Source: Ooceraea biroi
Lineage: Eukaryota > Arthropoda > Insecta > Hymenoptera > Formicidae
Assembly (NCBI RefSeq): GCF_003672135.1
Contig: NC_039508.1
Location: 14,085,945-14,149,944, forward strand
Reading direction: 5' to 3'
Length of the DNA: 64,000 bases
Shown here in pieces: positions 12,575-25,560 of the stretch. The notes under the pieces are model-generated. The model was not told the DNA's origin, did no database searches, and saw only the letters and a list, made by a program, of their open reading frames with translations. The position numbers and the translations under genes were made by a program. Each line of letters begins with the position of its first letter. Positions within the stretch are counted from its first letter, which is position 1.

Positions 12575-13480
12575 TTATATATATAACGGGGCATGTTCGC
12601 GGGAGGGATGATGGTTGGCACCGCAGGCTAGCCCTGCGGAAATCGCGCGATAAATTCCCGCATCACGGGTATCACGAGGAGAGAAAGAAAGAGAGAGAGA
12701 GAGATACATAGAGAAAGGGAGAAAGAGCCGGCACGCTAACTTACTCACTTCGCAGCCCGCATTTTCCGCGACATCGGGTGGCGGGCCGGACAGAAACGGC
12801 CGTAAAATCTCTACCACTCCGACGATTACGGCGCGCCGCAACTCTCGACACCCCAGAGATATTAGCTTGTACCAACACCGATCATACATACCTCGCACCG
12901 GCGAGGTACAAACCGCGCCTTCTCCGCGCATCGCGACCATATTTCTTTCTCTCAACGAGCGCGCGCGTTGTCGCGCGCGGTGCCTGCTATTTGGAGTCGC
13001 TATTCGGAGGCGCCCAATATGTCGTACCGGCACGAGAATTGGTCGCCATTCGGCCGGTTATTTGGGGACAGAGAGAGGCACTATCACGAATATAAACATC
13101 CAACGACCGCGATCCTTATGGTGGTACGGAGTTAGCAGGCAACTCCGCCCGCTTGCCAAGAATCTCACGTCCCTACAGCATCCGCCTTGCCGCAGTGCCA
13201 AGAGAACGCATTCTGTTTCTTCGTCTTGCTCGCGCCTGCCGTCCCTTTCTCTTCCCTGCTTTCCTATGTATCTTCCTTTCTCTCTTCCTCCCGGTCTCTC
13301 TCTCTCTCTCTCTCTCTCGCTTCCTCGGTCCTCTTGCAGTCTTGCGTTTTACTCGCCGTCTCTCTCCCGAGCTCGCCTCTCCAAGAGGGGTTCCGTCTTG
13401 ACCTGGACTAGGGCACGCTGGTAACCATTTTTCTTCGGACATCCGTGGCTCTGCTCGATCGGTGATCCTCAGGCCAGAAA
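12575..13480. promoter_or_regulatory. CpG-rich island with GA/TC tracts, promoter-like
   Basis: A strong rise in G+C and CpG against AT-rich flanks, with a GA tract near 12680-12705 and a (TC)n tract at 13294-13319. Such blocks often mark promoters and non-coding first exons in insects. No direction of transcription can be assigned from sequence alone. Confidence 0.3.
13294..13319. repeat. (TC)n microsatellite
   Basis: About 13 uninterrupted CT/TC dinucleotides. Confidence 0.95.
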
Positions 13481-16400
13481 ACATGGTACGAGAGATTAGT
13501 GCAGCACGCGGCTGATACTTTCTCTGTCTATCTTCTTCTTGGCCCTCTCGTTCGCTCTCGCGTGGAAAATACGTGCGGTAAGATAGGAGAGTGGCACGAC
13601 GACTAGAGCGACAACGCCGTCGACGACGTATCCATTTTCAATGATGGAATGGCGTGATGCATCAACATGATATTCGAAATTGTCGTAATTCGTATTGCCT
13701 AATGACGCTCACCTCTACCGGCTATTTTCGTCAACGCTTGACTGATGAACCGGTGTCGCCCGACATTGTGCTCTTCGGAACGTTTCACTCGTTAGCTACA
13801 GCCGCAGTGAAATCTTTGCCTTGAATACCTGAATAATCGTATACCTGAAAATATTTATCCGGCAAAAAAATGTGCAATTCCCGATAGACCGCACAGAGTT
13901 TCGCCTCGTCAACAAAAGCGTTGTGCAGCCGAACGATTTTGCCGCGAGGCCCCGCGGTATCTCTTTGTGAATCTAGTTTAAGTACCTACTTTGCATAATT
14001 AGAGTTGCTGAATACAATTTTCCTTTTACAATGCTCGCGCGACTCGATTGCAGATATTATGGCCGGCGATCGGAGCCACTTTGAGTGGTTTGGTTTACAC
14101 GAGAAAAGAGTGGTCATTACATTTATTATTATGTGTGTATATATATATTATATGTAATATGTTAAGTATATAAAATGACTGACTTTTCATAGTATTTGTG
14201 TGCATGTGAGTCGTAGGTGAAAATATTTGTTCTACTTTCGTCTATATGCGGTTTACGAATTATGCAGTTCGATAAAGCTGTTAACTGACCTTTGCTTTCC
14301 TTGCAATGATTTGCGCTTGATTAATAGTCAATAACTCACTGCGGGGATCTGTCTGTTCGCACTGATTATGCATTTCTCGTAAGGGCATGTGAGGCAATTG
14401 TATACTAACGCAATTGCATCGTAATTGAACCATTACAAGTATCAGGGAAAATGTAGGACTGCCCGCACGCCGTCTCTGCAAATTGGTGATTGATGTTTTA
14501 CGATTCAAATAATTTACAATCGATCGCCAAGCTCTCTGTGACTGCAAACACGCATAACGACTTGAATCAGCAATGCTTTGTTCTTCTAACATACAGGATA
14601 AAAAATAGATCGGACATTATTGACTGATAATGTTCCTTTCTTTGCATGTACAATCTGCCTTCACATATTATAAAAATATCTAAAGTTTTGCGAGATATTT
14701 TTGCAAGTGTGAAGGGCAGTCTGTCGCAACTGCAGCATTCATATAATCCGTCCCGTGTAAATTCGGCTATCGCGTCGATTTTTACACGTGACCGCGCGTT
14801 TGAATCACGTAGATTTTGCCGTCTCTTTGCCGGCAAATAATAAAGAACGAGGACTCGGCGGCCGTCGAAAACGACACAGTATCGCGGATACTTTACGGTA
14901 CCTATCACTGTGAACAATTTCGTCCGAGGTGAAACTAATTTTATCGCTCATTGCAGAAATGATCATTCTGATTGACGGAAAATGTCGCGTGCGTCCTTTT
15001 TTCTTGCAACGCAACTAAACAGAACGAGACCGTGATGCGTCGCGCGCGAAGTAAAAGTATTTATAGGCTGGAGCTTCTTGAACGGAATCTGGAGCGAACT
15101 CGTTCGTCCGAGACGAACGATCGAGAGAGCCGAGTATTTATCATATTGTTTTATTCATCCGTCGATGATCATCCTTGTCGTTTTATAAGCATCACGCAGC
15201 AAGCGCTGGGCGTAAAACGCTTAACCGCGCGAAGAAAGAGCGACCTGCCGCGCGGCTGTTTTCGAATGAAGCAGATCGACGTGCATAAATCGGCGAAACT
15301 GCCGAGGAAATTCATCGGGTACGCGGGCAAAGAAGAAGGAAAAAAAAGAAAGGAAAGAAAAGGAACATAAAAATCGGTACTGGCAGAACGCGTCTGTGTG
15401 CGCTCATAAATAATGGAGCGTCATCGTCCTCTTGCAACCTCGAACAGACTCGGTTGAAAAAGCTTTTACAAGATTGGTTCCGCAACAGTATTCGCGCATG
15501 CGGTAGACTGTAGCGCACGCCGGGAGACGGAGAAAAATTTCATTCGCATGTGAGTAACAGTATAAGAGTACACCTACGACTAGAGCAAAGTAACGGCTAT
15601 ATCGGGCATATCGGCGGTCTTGGCTGGCTTGGCCGGTCACCTACTTTCGGTATCTTAATCTCCGCTCGGGCGACACGATACCGATTAGGTTGACCACGAT
15701 CCAAGTGTTTTTGCTCGTTGCAACGAGACGCCACGCCGGCTAATTCTATCCGATGGCATCCTCGTCGTTTTCTGTCAAGATAGCGTCGGCGACGATTTTT
15801 GCTTGATTCCTTTCTCGTCTTGCTATTTGCCGTACTGTATCGGTGAAATATAATACCGGACACCACCGCGGCCGTTCGGTAACTGAACGATAGCTGCATG
15901 AAATGCGGAAATACTGTTGGAAAAGTCGCCGCGGATCGATTGGGCGATTCTCGATCAACTCGGCGACGCTGAAACTCATAATGCATCTATTATCGATGAA
16001 TTGGTTCCACATGATATCGCGTCAAGCTAATTCCGAAACCATGTTAGTTTTCTAGTTGGTCATTTTATCTATCTCGAGATCGAGATGGATGAATGGCCAA
16101 AAGGGGGAGATGTATTATACTCGTTCGCGGCAATATTTCAGACTCCCATGCTTTAGGGGCTGAAAGCAACAAAGAAGGAACCGGATGGGAAATAACGTCG
16201 TGTAGTACCATAACGCGCGTACTCATTTAGATGGATCATGGCTATCATGAGATATCTAAACGGCGGTCCGCGAAAAAGCGACGCGCATCGCGCGCCAAGC
16301 AACATCGCTCGTAAATTCACGCGGACGAGCGAGACGGCGTTAACGCAAGGTTTACCGTCAACGGCGTGAAATATTCCCGGTAAGTTGCGGCATAATTTAC

Positions 16401-16954
16401 GCCCGTAATTGCGGGATAAGGCGAAGCGCACTGTGCCGCGCTGCGAGAGATACATAGAGCGCGCCAGATTTTTCCGTCTCGATCGAAATTTTCGCGTGTT
16501 CCGCGCAGATGTTGTCATCGTGCCACGAAAGTTCTACTTGTGACAAATCGAGACAAATCTCTGGGTTCGTGTCATAAAGAGCTCGGTTATTATTTTAATG
16601 CTCGTCCACATTTACCGTTGACCAACGCTGCAAACGTACTTCAACATTTTAATTTCTGCCTGTCTCTCATTCAACGATAGAGCATATGTTACGTCGATTA
16701 GCTGGCGGAACAATGATTACATTAGCTTTCACTCTTTCCGAAGCAGTTACATGAACGAGTAGATCAGTGGCCTCTGCAATATCTCGGGGTTTAATTCGCT
16801 TGTGGAGCGAATGGCTACGCAAGGAAATATTGACACCTTTCATTCTTCAACGTGTAATGCATGCTACCGACTTTTATCGAATCTAAGAAATGAAATTTTT
16901 TGTCTTCTTGAAAAACTCGATCCTTCTCGGAAAAATACTATAACTTCATATATA

Positions 16955-17937
16955 CAGGGTGAGGCACCTAAAACAGGCCACCTGAATATCTCGGCTGTTA
17001 TTGGTGATAGAAAACAATGTGTCAGACCAAACTTGCATGGTTTCGAGGGACACATAATTTGTTCTAAATAGTTTTTTATTAGGTAGACGCGTAGAGGTCA
17101 TATGAAGGTCAACTTCGTTTTTTTAAATGGTATGATGTTTTTTTACGTACCATCTAGTAGAGCGTTTGAAGATGCACACATTGATCTACGGGTCAAAATC
17201 ATTCAAGGTCACTGAAGGCCAATTGCAAGGGAAAATAATTTACTTTATATTGCCTAGAGTTCTCTGCTATTAAAAATACTGTAAATTCAGAAATGAAAAA
17301 GTTCTAGCCGTTAGAAATTTTTTCTTTTCCGCGAAGTTCTGAGTTGTTGTTATCATTATTTTTTATATTGCCTAGAGTTCTCTGCTATTGAAAATATCGT
17401 AAATTTAGAAATGAAAAAGTTCTAGCCGTTAGAACTTTTTTCTTTTCCGAGAAGTTCTGAGTTGATTTTATCATTATTTTTTATAGTGCCTAGAGTTCTC
17501 TGCTATTGAAAATACCGTAAATTCAGAAATGAAAAAGTTCTAACCGTTAGAAATTTTTTCTTTTCCGAGAAGTTTTGAGTTGATGATATCATTATTTTTT
17601 ATATTGCCTAGGGGTCTCTGCTATTGAAAATACCGTAAACTCAGAAATGAAAAAGTTCTAGCACTTAGAAATTTTAGCCTTCAGTAACCTTGAATGATTT
17701 TGACCCGTAGATCAATGTGCGCATCTTCAAATGCTCTACTAGATGGTACATAAAAAAACATATACCATTTTAAAAAACGAAGTTGACCTTCATATGACCT
17801 CTACGCGTCCACCTAATAAAAAATTATTTAGAACAAATTATGTGTCCCTCGAAACCATGCAAGTTTGGTCTGACACATTGTTTTCTATCACCAATAACAG
17901 CCGAGATATTCAGGTGGCCTGTTTTAGGTGCCTCACC

Positions 17938-17940
<3 letters not shown>
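16955..17940. mobile_element. Non-autonomous foldback DNA element with long TIRs, flanked by TA
   Basis: The two ends are long inverted repeats: 16955-17221 and 17674-17940 (267 bp each), near-identical with scattered substitutions. Both termini read CAGGGTGAGGCACC inward, and the element sits between TA dinucleotides (16953-16954 and 17941-17942), consistent with a TA target-site duplication as in Tc1/mariner-type insertions. The centre is a 118-bp tandem repeat of 3.6 copies, listed separately. There is no transposase frame; the open frames at 16802-17071 and 17743-17985 run across the boundaries and are artefacts. A single-stranded copy would fold into a 267-bp hairpin. Mobility would depend on a transposase from elsewhere. 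Confidence 0.88.
17251..17673. repeat. 118-bp tandem repeat, 3.6 copies, core of the foldback element
   Basis: Units begin at 17251, 17369, 17487 and 17605, each with TGCCTAG followed by TCTCTGCTATT. The period is exactly 118 bp each time and the last unit is cut short where the right arm begins. Units differ by a few substitutions. Each unit contains AGTTCTAGC followed by CGTTAGAA, a short imperfect dyad. Confidence 0.92.

Positions 17941-17968
<28 letters not shown>
17941..17968. repeat. (TA)n microsatellite at the insertion site
   Basis: An alternating TA run directly abuts the right end of the foldback element. It may have been the target or may have expanded from the TA duplication. Confidence 0.9.
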
Positions 17969-17976
<8 letters not shown>

Positions 17977-20628
17977 TATATATAAATTAAATATAAAAGT
18001 TTGAGAAAATTTCTATCTTCTGTTTGAATCGGAAAATTTGGGTTTGCGGAAAATTATCTTTCCATACATCGTAGACATTTTTTCACATAATGGGGTATTG
18101 TTTGATGCGGAAACGAGCGTTGCACATTCTATCTTGTTACCGGATCGCAACGACAATAATCGATCGAGCCGACAATAGAGAAAGTTGCACGAATAAAGGA
18201 GCCGAATGCAGGCCAAGCGTTACTTGCAATGAGAGAAATAGCCAATTCGCTCGCGTTAGTCGTTTTTTCAAGAGGCTCTCAAAATTCCTGCCAAGCTATT
18301 ATTATAATAGCCGGTTTAACCAACGTCCTGTTATTGGTAAACTTTAACCTTAGTCCAAATGATTTCTTTTCTCTTCCTAGAATTAGGAATCCGGCCATTA
18401 ACCGATGCCTTCGAGATATGTTTAATCAATCTATTTCTTAACAAACAACGGTTTCTCACAGGTAGACATATTATTTTCATCCTCGTTTTGTCCGTCAAAC
18501 AAGTCATCCAAACAAGTCATATCGCAGTTGTGCACTTTTATCGAAGTATATACCAACTAGTTCTCTACAGACAAAGAATTGGTCATAAATGATACTATTG
18601 CACATATATCTTCTATCTTTGCATACTAAAGATGCGACATAAGTGCGCGTTGATTCTCAAAGTAAGAGAAAGTTAAGAAAGCTAATTGACTATTCGGTCG
18701 ATATAACACTGCTGCCGGTAGCCGCTTCATTTTCGCTGGAATCAGAACGGCACACATTGTGGCAATGGTCCCTTCCTCGGTTCATGATCTAATCTAATGC
18801 TTATGCGCCTGTAACTGGAAATGGTGACCATGCTGAACGGTCATTGTACGATAATAATTACACGATAATAAATAATTAACTGTCGCGTTAACTGCTGGTA
18901 TAACAAGTATCGTAGCTTCCGATAGGCTTCCTTATACAAAATACATATGTCAATTATATTATATTGCTACGCTTGTTACACGTATATTACAAAAAGATCA
19001 TTTGGAAGTCGCCGTTCTTTCTGGATCGCTAACAGACACTTGTGGAACATCGAGAACGCATTTGAGCACATCCAGGTTGAAGAACGTCGCATCATGTAGG
19101 CAGTTAATCGCGCGGCAGCGACAAATCGCGAATTTGAACGCATTGCAAATTTGTCACTCGCGTATTACATTAAAACGTCAGTCGGAGCAAGCTGGGAGCT
19201 GGTTAGCCACAAGATCGATTTTGGATAACGTCCTAACGTTCTGTTGCGCGTTACACGTTGCACACGATGCAACGCCCGGTAACAACCAGCGCGACTCGAG
19301 TCCGGACGCCTGACATCCGGACGTTAATGGATTAACTTGGCAAAAGCGATTGCACCACGATAGAATCACCGCAAGATATTACCAGCTGCATTCAATGTTA
19401 CATCCATCGCTGTTAGGACGAGAAGCGAGCGCCTCGCGGACGCCACGAGGGGGATTGATAAATGCGTAACGCGGGCTCGCGTAAAATCACAAAGCATCGC
19501 GATTTATGGTTCCGCGCCGTCGCCATCCGCCGTCGCGACGATTCTATTTATAATTGCGCGAAAACCGAAGGAACTCTCTCTCTGCGAGGCTGGACCTAGG
19601 CTGTTAGATGGACTATCGTTTTTCGATTCATAATGGAGACATGAGATTCTCGGCATCGAGTAAGCTGATAGATTGACTATCTCTGAGACGCAGATATTTT
19701 ATAATTATTATTTACTTGTGAACTATTTAGATTTATTAAATATATGTGAAGAAATCTAGTATAACAGGACAATTTCAATTGTCATTGGCAAATTTTAGCG
19801 TTAAAAATGACGTATTTTTCAACTCTAGTACACTTGAATACAAGTATTACAAGAACAAATAATATTACATTATGTTACACTTTTAATATTGATGATTTAT
19901 GTAAAAATTATATTAATATGAAAAGTGTAATAATATTTATGGTAGCGATCAATGTTCAGCTGTGCCATCACTAGCACATATTTCCTATGAAGAGTGTAAT
20001 ATAATAAAAACGTAAAACCCATAAAGCTTAGAACTTTCTATAGATTTCTTGAGTTTCTATTATTTTTTCTTTTTAGTTTAATTGCTGGCAGAGAAAGGAC
20101 AGAATAATGCTTTCTCTTTCCGAGCATAAGAATAATTCGCGATCTATTACTAATTGTAAGTTCCTATACTGACAGACAAAGATAATAGCAAAATCGTATT
20201 AAAGTTAATACACTGTTGATAGCTCTGAGAGCGGCATAAACTTCGCAGTAGAATTTCGACGCTGTGCACGCAACAGTGAATCGTAAATTTATAGAGCCGT
20301 ATTCTGTAGCTTTTTGCTCGGAGATCATTTGCAGCGGATGATTGCGTTTTAGTTACGATACCCGTTGCAAAAAGATTGGATCTCAAACTTCTTCATCCTT
20401 TTGCGCGGCTCTGTTTGCGTTCCCGCGATTTCCAGATACGGTTGACGTAATGTTCAATGCGCAAAAGATAGAGAAATACTGGGAACATCGAAAGACAATG
20501 CGCTATAAAGCATTCGAGATTACTCTAGAAGAAGGTGGTTCTCCCTTTGTTACGCATACTCTCTTTCACAAAACATCGCGTCGTTAAAAATGTTAAACGG
20601 CGCATTCAAGACTGCTGAGATATGTCCG

Positions 20629-20631
<3 letters not shown>

Positions 20632-20664
<33 letters not shown>
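20632..20664. repeat. (TC)n microsatellite
   Basis: About 16 uninterrupted TC dinucleotides. Confidence 0.95.
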
Positions 20665-20667
<3 letters not shown>

Positions 20668-21889
20668 TTTTCTCTCCGATGGATTATTGTATAAAGGCTT
20701 AATTAAAAGCGCACGCAGATAAAATAAAAGACCACGCACTTTATCAAACGCGAAGCATCATGCGGCATAAATCCCACGAGACGCGATCGTTACTCCAGCA
20801 GGGCGCGGTCGAACAAACTCGTTTTGCTTGTGCACGTCAGGTTTTGATTCTTCCAAGTCGCATTGCTTCTCGTATTTCTGTCTCGTATAATCGCAAGTGT
20901 TAAAGTCCGCCAGCTCTTTATATCAATAATCATATCCGAGAAATACGATAGTATCCGGTTGCGGTCTAGTAGCGATTGCTTATGATTGGTTGGATTTATC
21001 AGTATGTACCAATCCTCAAACTCAATTTGCTGCTCAAGCTCCGTGTAACAATTTAATCCCGTGAACGGAAAACGCGCATTACGGCGATCGCCGAGCTTAA
21101 TTTGTGTTGAAATTGATCGTAGATGGCCGTCTGAGTAATAAGACCGATCTTTGTAGCAAAGATTCCTCTTCCGTCTCCATCGAGGGAAATGTTTCGGAGT
21201 AAGAAGCAGGCAGATATCTGTAATTCGATTGTACTTTACGATCGTACTTTACGATTAGTGAAAAAGAATCTGGCGTATTCCATGGATTTCTTACCTCAAT
21301 CGCGCTGGTGAATGAAACGGAACGATGGTCATCCAGTAAATATTCCTGCTCGTTTTCGTATTTTATTACGAAATATTAACTTTGAGTTTTGTTAGATCCA
21401 TCGCAATAACGTGGAATGCCACGAGAGAAAGTGCGTGCAGCTATACGCATAGACTATCATAAAATCCAGTTTTTTTTCGGATGCGCACTATTATCCTCTT
21501 GGAATACTGCTGTAGACAAAATTCCGCTCTGACATTGTATCACAAGTAGCATTCTGATTGCACTGTTTCAAATATCTTCTCACAATACCATATCACGCCC
21601 TCTCCTCCATCAAAAAATATAATTATCGCTTTCATATCTGATTATTCAATACTTGTAGATGTCCTTTTAGCGCAATGTATCGTCCAACGTAACTGCCTTT
21701 CAAGCAGCGGCTTGATTTCCGGGTCCGCTCGGTGTGCGGAGAGCCAGCAATCGGTTCTCCAATTCATCTCGACGGTATTTTTTTCGGTGGACTCGTTAAG
21801 GGGCCCTATGAGACTCATTTCGCGCTGTCATTCCAATGTATCGTTTCTGGATCTGCGTTACGCAAGTGCCTTTCACTAGCACGCTAGCT

Positions 21890-22190
21890 GTCACCTTCTT
21901 CTGCGGCGAGACACATTGTTCGCGTCCATGCGACGCGGCGCATCGGCGTACCGTTGCATCGCCGCTACGTCGCACTGCGTCACGACGCGATGCGTCGCGA
22001 CGTGTCACGTCGTGCCATACAGCCGCACGGCTGCACGGCATGCGGACCGATGGTATTCTCGATGCGATGCGCGGCCCCTCTATTTTCGTCCGGCACTGGA
22101 ATCCGCGTCGAATTCTATCATCCACGTCCCCAAATGTCCTCCGTAAGCAATTTCGGCCTGCGCTCGGTGCAACTCGCGGATGAATATATA
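21890..22190. other. CpG-dense block with overlapping short palindromes
   Basis: From about 21930 to 22040 the sequence is a dense series of CGTC/GACG-type words (for example GCGTCACGACGCGATGCG) that gives long open frames on both strands. The frames overlap in opposite directions and code for Cys/Arg/His-rich strings, so they are composition artefacts. The block could be a CpG promoter or a degenerated short repeat. Confidence 0.35.
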
Positions 22191-22321
22191 TAATACGTAC
22201 GTATGAAGTCAAGAATGGTCCCGAGCGCTCGCCGAGTTAGGCATCGCGACATTACCTCGAAGAGGCCTTTCATGTTGTCGGGTAATCAGCCAGCAATCTC
22301 GACAAGCGCGCTTTATATTGG

Positions 22322-22437
22322 ATTGTAACATGTATTCGTCCCGTTTGTTTAGTATTTTTTAATAACGAATACATGTTACAATAGTATTAAAAACATATTA
22401 TAAAAAAATTATTTTATTAAAAATACCTAAAAAACGG
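22322..22437. repeat. Nested inverted repeats (perfect 18-bp stem plus a second overlapping stem)
   Basis: Arms at 22322-22339 and 22365-22382 are exact 18-bp reverse complements (ATTGTAACATGTATTCGT and its complement) around a 25-nt loop. That loop, about 22340-22364, is in turn imperfectly complementary to 22409-22437 (CCGTTTGTTTAGTATTTTT against AAAAATACC-TAAAAAACGG). The two pairings are mutually exclusive alternatives or a nested remnant of a small MITE. Confidence 0.75.
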
Positions 22438-22596
22438 AATGAATATATATATATATATATTTAGAATATTCAATAGAAGAGGCCAGACGTTAAAGTTGAA
22501 TTCTTGACTTTAATGTTTAACGTAATATTTTGCGGTGATACAGAAGCACAAAATATTTTCTGAAAACATTAAAATATATTACGTATGCATTTTCAG

Positions 22597-22639
22597 GTTC
22601 AACCAATCCTACGCAGATAGAAGGGTACGCCGATAACCG
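22597..22639 (+). CDS. Candidate 43-bp micro-exon (unidentified)
   Basis: The segment is bounded by an acceptor (TGCATTTTCAG) and a near-perfect donor (CCG followed by GTAAGTGCG). Only one of three frames is stop-free; it would read S-T-N-P-T-Q-I-E-G-Y-A-D-N between split codons. No partner exon was found. The length is too short to judge coding potential, so this is a splice-signal-based suggestion only. Confidence 0.2.
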
Positions 22640-25129
22640 GTAAGTGCGTCCGGAAACACGAGGTAACGAGATGTGCGGTTACTGCGAATATTACGAGCGC
22701 AATTTACGCGAGTTCTTCGAGGAAAACAGAAGCGAGCTTCTGTCAGCTATCTCATCTCGCTTTGATCTCTTCCTCCGATGATTTATATTCTTCCTCACCT
22801 TCCCGGTGCGTATTGTGCTTCGTTGTATCCTGCCTGCGAGAGTGCCCAGCTACTTCGGCGTTACGCGTCTCGCGATTGCATAATGTACAATGTACCGTAA
22901 TTTTCTAAACACAGCAGAGGTACCTGACCAATCTCTTATAATAAATCGCTTTCCTTAACAACGCGATTAACTTTGCCCGGCTGAGGAGAGAGAAATGGAC
23001 ATTTTAAAGAAGACGAAATGGAGTTCTACTTATTCTCCGAAGAAAGCTCGTTCCACGTTAGCAATTGTACGGTTATTTAATGGCAGTTTTGACGGGACCT
23101 CATTAGGAATCATTCATCATTAGGCACAACAAGTCGCAAACGTTTTGAAGGACCGTGTTGGAGTCGCACGAATTAATTTCAAATTAGTAGGAATTAATCT
23201 CGGGAATGAAGGCGACGATAAATTAGACGCTGGAATGGATTATCTCACTAAGGCGAGATAGGCTATTAAGCGGTTTACGAGAATACGGACCATTTGTATT
23301 CTGTGCATCACTTCGTTCCGAAGATTCTCCTCGTCGAGCTTGCGCCGTGTAAGGAGATACCACGAGAAATAAAGCAGCAACGCGTTAGCTGTTGGCGATA
23401 ACGTGCGATACACTAGCCGAGATGACAAGGACTAATACCGGTATCCGTGAAGCGGATTTAACGAAGAGCTCGGACTAATATGTCACGGCCTTATTATGGG
23501 GAATAACTTAGGCGCCTCGTATCTTTCGTTGGACGCCGACAGGTGACTGTCACGAATTCATCGTTTCCGTTCTCGAAGAAAGCCGCGCGGGCTTTCCTCG
23601 TGAAATTAACATCTCCATTAATATTATAATACGAGCCGCAAAATTATGCGGGATTTACTGACTGCGCGAGACCATGGCACGCGATAGGACCATGATTTAA
23701 TAGTTGGTCAAATGAATTTTAGTCGGATTGCTTAATTGCGCTCATAAAAACTCGGGTTTTAGGATAGGACCATCTGTAACTGTCACTAACAAATCGCCGT
23801 AACTGAACTGCACAGTGGATTAAGCGCAGCTATTATCGAGTAATTTAAACGGTGCGGTCGCTGAAACGCGCGATAGTGCATTAAATATCTCGCTTCGCGA
23901 TGACATGTGCGAATGCTGTTTATTGTTCTATTTTAATGTGCTCCTCCCTCATTTCCCTCAAAGAGAGGGAATTCTCGTAAGGTATGCATGGAACGAAGAT
24001 TGAAAATGTCCAGTGATCCGGTTCTACCGTCGTTTCAAATTGAGTTCGAGATTTTCTTCCCGCACATGATGCTCAAGTTGAAGAAGATTACACCTAGAGA
24101 AAAAAGAATAATTTTTATTTATATGGTTTAATATGTACAATCATGATAATATAAAAATACGTACGGTAGATTATTTGTCTTTAAGTACTTATTTTTTCTG
24201 AATTTGTTTTAGCTCGATTATCAGAGTCTCTGATTCAGAGACAAAAATCAGTGCACTAGTGATAACCTAACAATCTAAATTTACTCGCGCCAGATGGTGA
24301 AAGCACTGCAGCAACCTTTAGCCACTTTGCCCGCCAGCATTTCTTCCGTTTACGTACTTGAGAGGAGATCTGTGGGAACAGTCACGGAAATGCAGTTGAC
24401 CCTTCCACTTCAAGGGAACGTAATAAAATTCCAGAAAACTGTTCCTACTTCACCTTAAAATGAAAAACATGTTGGCAATAATAAAATAGCTTTTCCTGAC
24501 AATAAAAATGAACGTTATTCTTGAATTAAAATACGGTGGCGAAATTGTTCCGGGAGAGCTCGATTATCGTTCATGGTGGTAGAGAGATTGATGCTGCGAC
24601 CGGCACGAGATTCGCTCGAAACGAGTTTGACTATGAAAGCACTGCCGCTGGAACAATGCCATGATCTGTTCTTTACGAGATACCGTTAAGTCGCTAAGAG
24701 AGGCTCTCTCGTTCGCGTCTCGTTCGACGTGGTGTAAGACGAAAAGTGAGAAACTACACGAGCATCGCGAATTTAATGCGAAAACAGATAGGTCCTGAAA
24801 CAATTTACAATGATAAACACGCTTCGATAAATGCTTAAACACATTTATCAATAATACTTTAATATATTAATAAAGAGAGAGAGAGAGAAAGAGGTTTAAT
24901 TAACTTCTTCCTCTCATTACAATTTTATGATCACTTTCACGAGCACTTTGCAAAGCTCGGCTGGGTCCAGTCGAGTCATTTGCATCTTTCTTCATCAAAA
25001 ACCGACAAAATATAAATAATGATGCTCAATCACGCGGAATGATGCACATTCATTCATGTTACTGATGAATGCTATGCAAGTTGTCAATGATCGGCTACTC
25101 GGAATTATGAGATATATCGTCGGACGTCT

Positions 25130-25560
25130 GACACGAGGCTTCCTTCATGGCTGTAAGAGCGCAGGAATCATAAATCTCGTTGCGGCATCTTTTTTGCTGG
25201 GAATGCAATTGACGTGGGCATGGGTTAAATAAGTGGGTAAGTGAGAGCAGAGAGAACGGAGCGGCGCTAGAAGAGCCGGCCGGCTGGGGATGATTAGGGC
25301 GGTGAGCGCCACGCAAAGTGCGCGCTCGCGCGCCGCATCGCCCGGTCGCGTCGGCCGACTGCATTCTACGACAGCCACTGTGAGTGCGCATACCATCGGG
25401 ACTTACGTCGTCCGATGCAAATAATACAGAAGTGTGTATGGCAGTGGGAGCGGAGCCTACGGGGACCGAGCTAATGACCGAAGCAGTATGAGGCCGCGTC
25501 CTCGAGTTTCCACGACGTGAGAAAAGAGATCGCGAGCCTTGCGAAGTCGCGCGACTCACC
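25130..25560. promoter_or_regulatory. CpG-rich island
   Basis: G+C- and CpG-rich block in AT-rich surroundings. It overlaps the candidate minus-strand exon with two splice donors, which makes it the best-supported unassigned transcription-start neighbourhood in the left half of the window. Confidence 0.3.

Larger units (their letters stand above)
8652..16954. other. Long non-coding stretch, no gene recognised
   Basis: 8.65-10.9 kb is AT-rich and featureless. From 10.95 kb CpG-richer patches alternate with AT-rich sequence. Open frames of up to 185 codons around 12.6-13.5 kb come from low-complexity GA/TC tracts. No domain, tRNA or convincing exon chain was found; the region could be intergenic or a long intron. 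Confidence 0.5.

Noticed and set aside
12867..13424. 185-codon plus-strand frame
   Set aside because: It is driven by CpG and TC low-complexity sequence, has overlapping long frames on the other strand and in other phases, and shows no domain.
14567..14917. 116-codon minus-strand frame
   Set aside because: No recognisable motif, overlapping frames on both strands, no splice signals supporting it.
17251..17673. Regular repeats considered as a CRISPR array or satellite
   Set aside because: Units are contiguous 118-bp tandem copies without spacers, lie inside a TIR element, and the genome is eukaryotic.
18159..18441. 94-codon stop-free plus-strand frame with hydrophobic stretches
   Set aside because: No domain, no splice signals that make sense; frames of this length are common by chance in this window.
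21796..22212. 138-codon minus-strand frame and four overlapping plus-strand frames
   Set aside because: Generated by the palindromic CpG patch; openness on both strands in the same place indicates composition, not coding.
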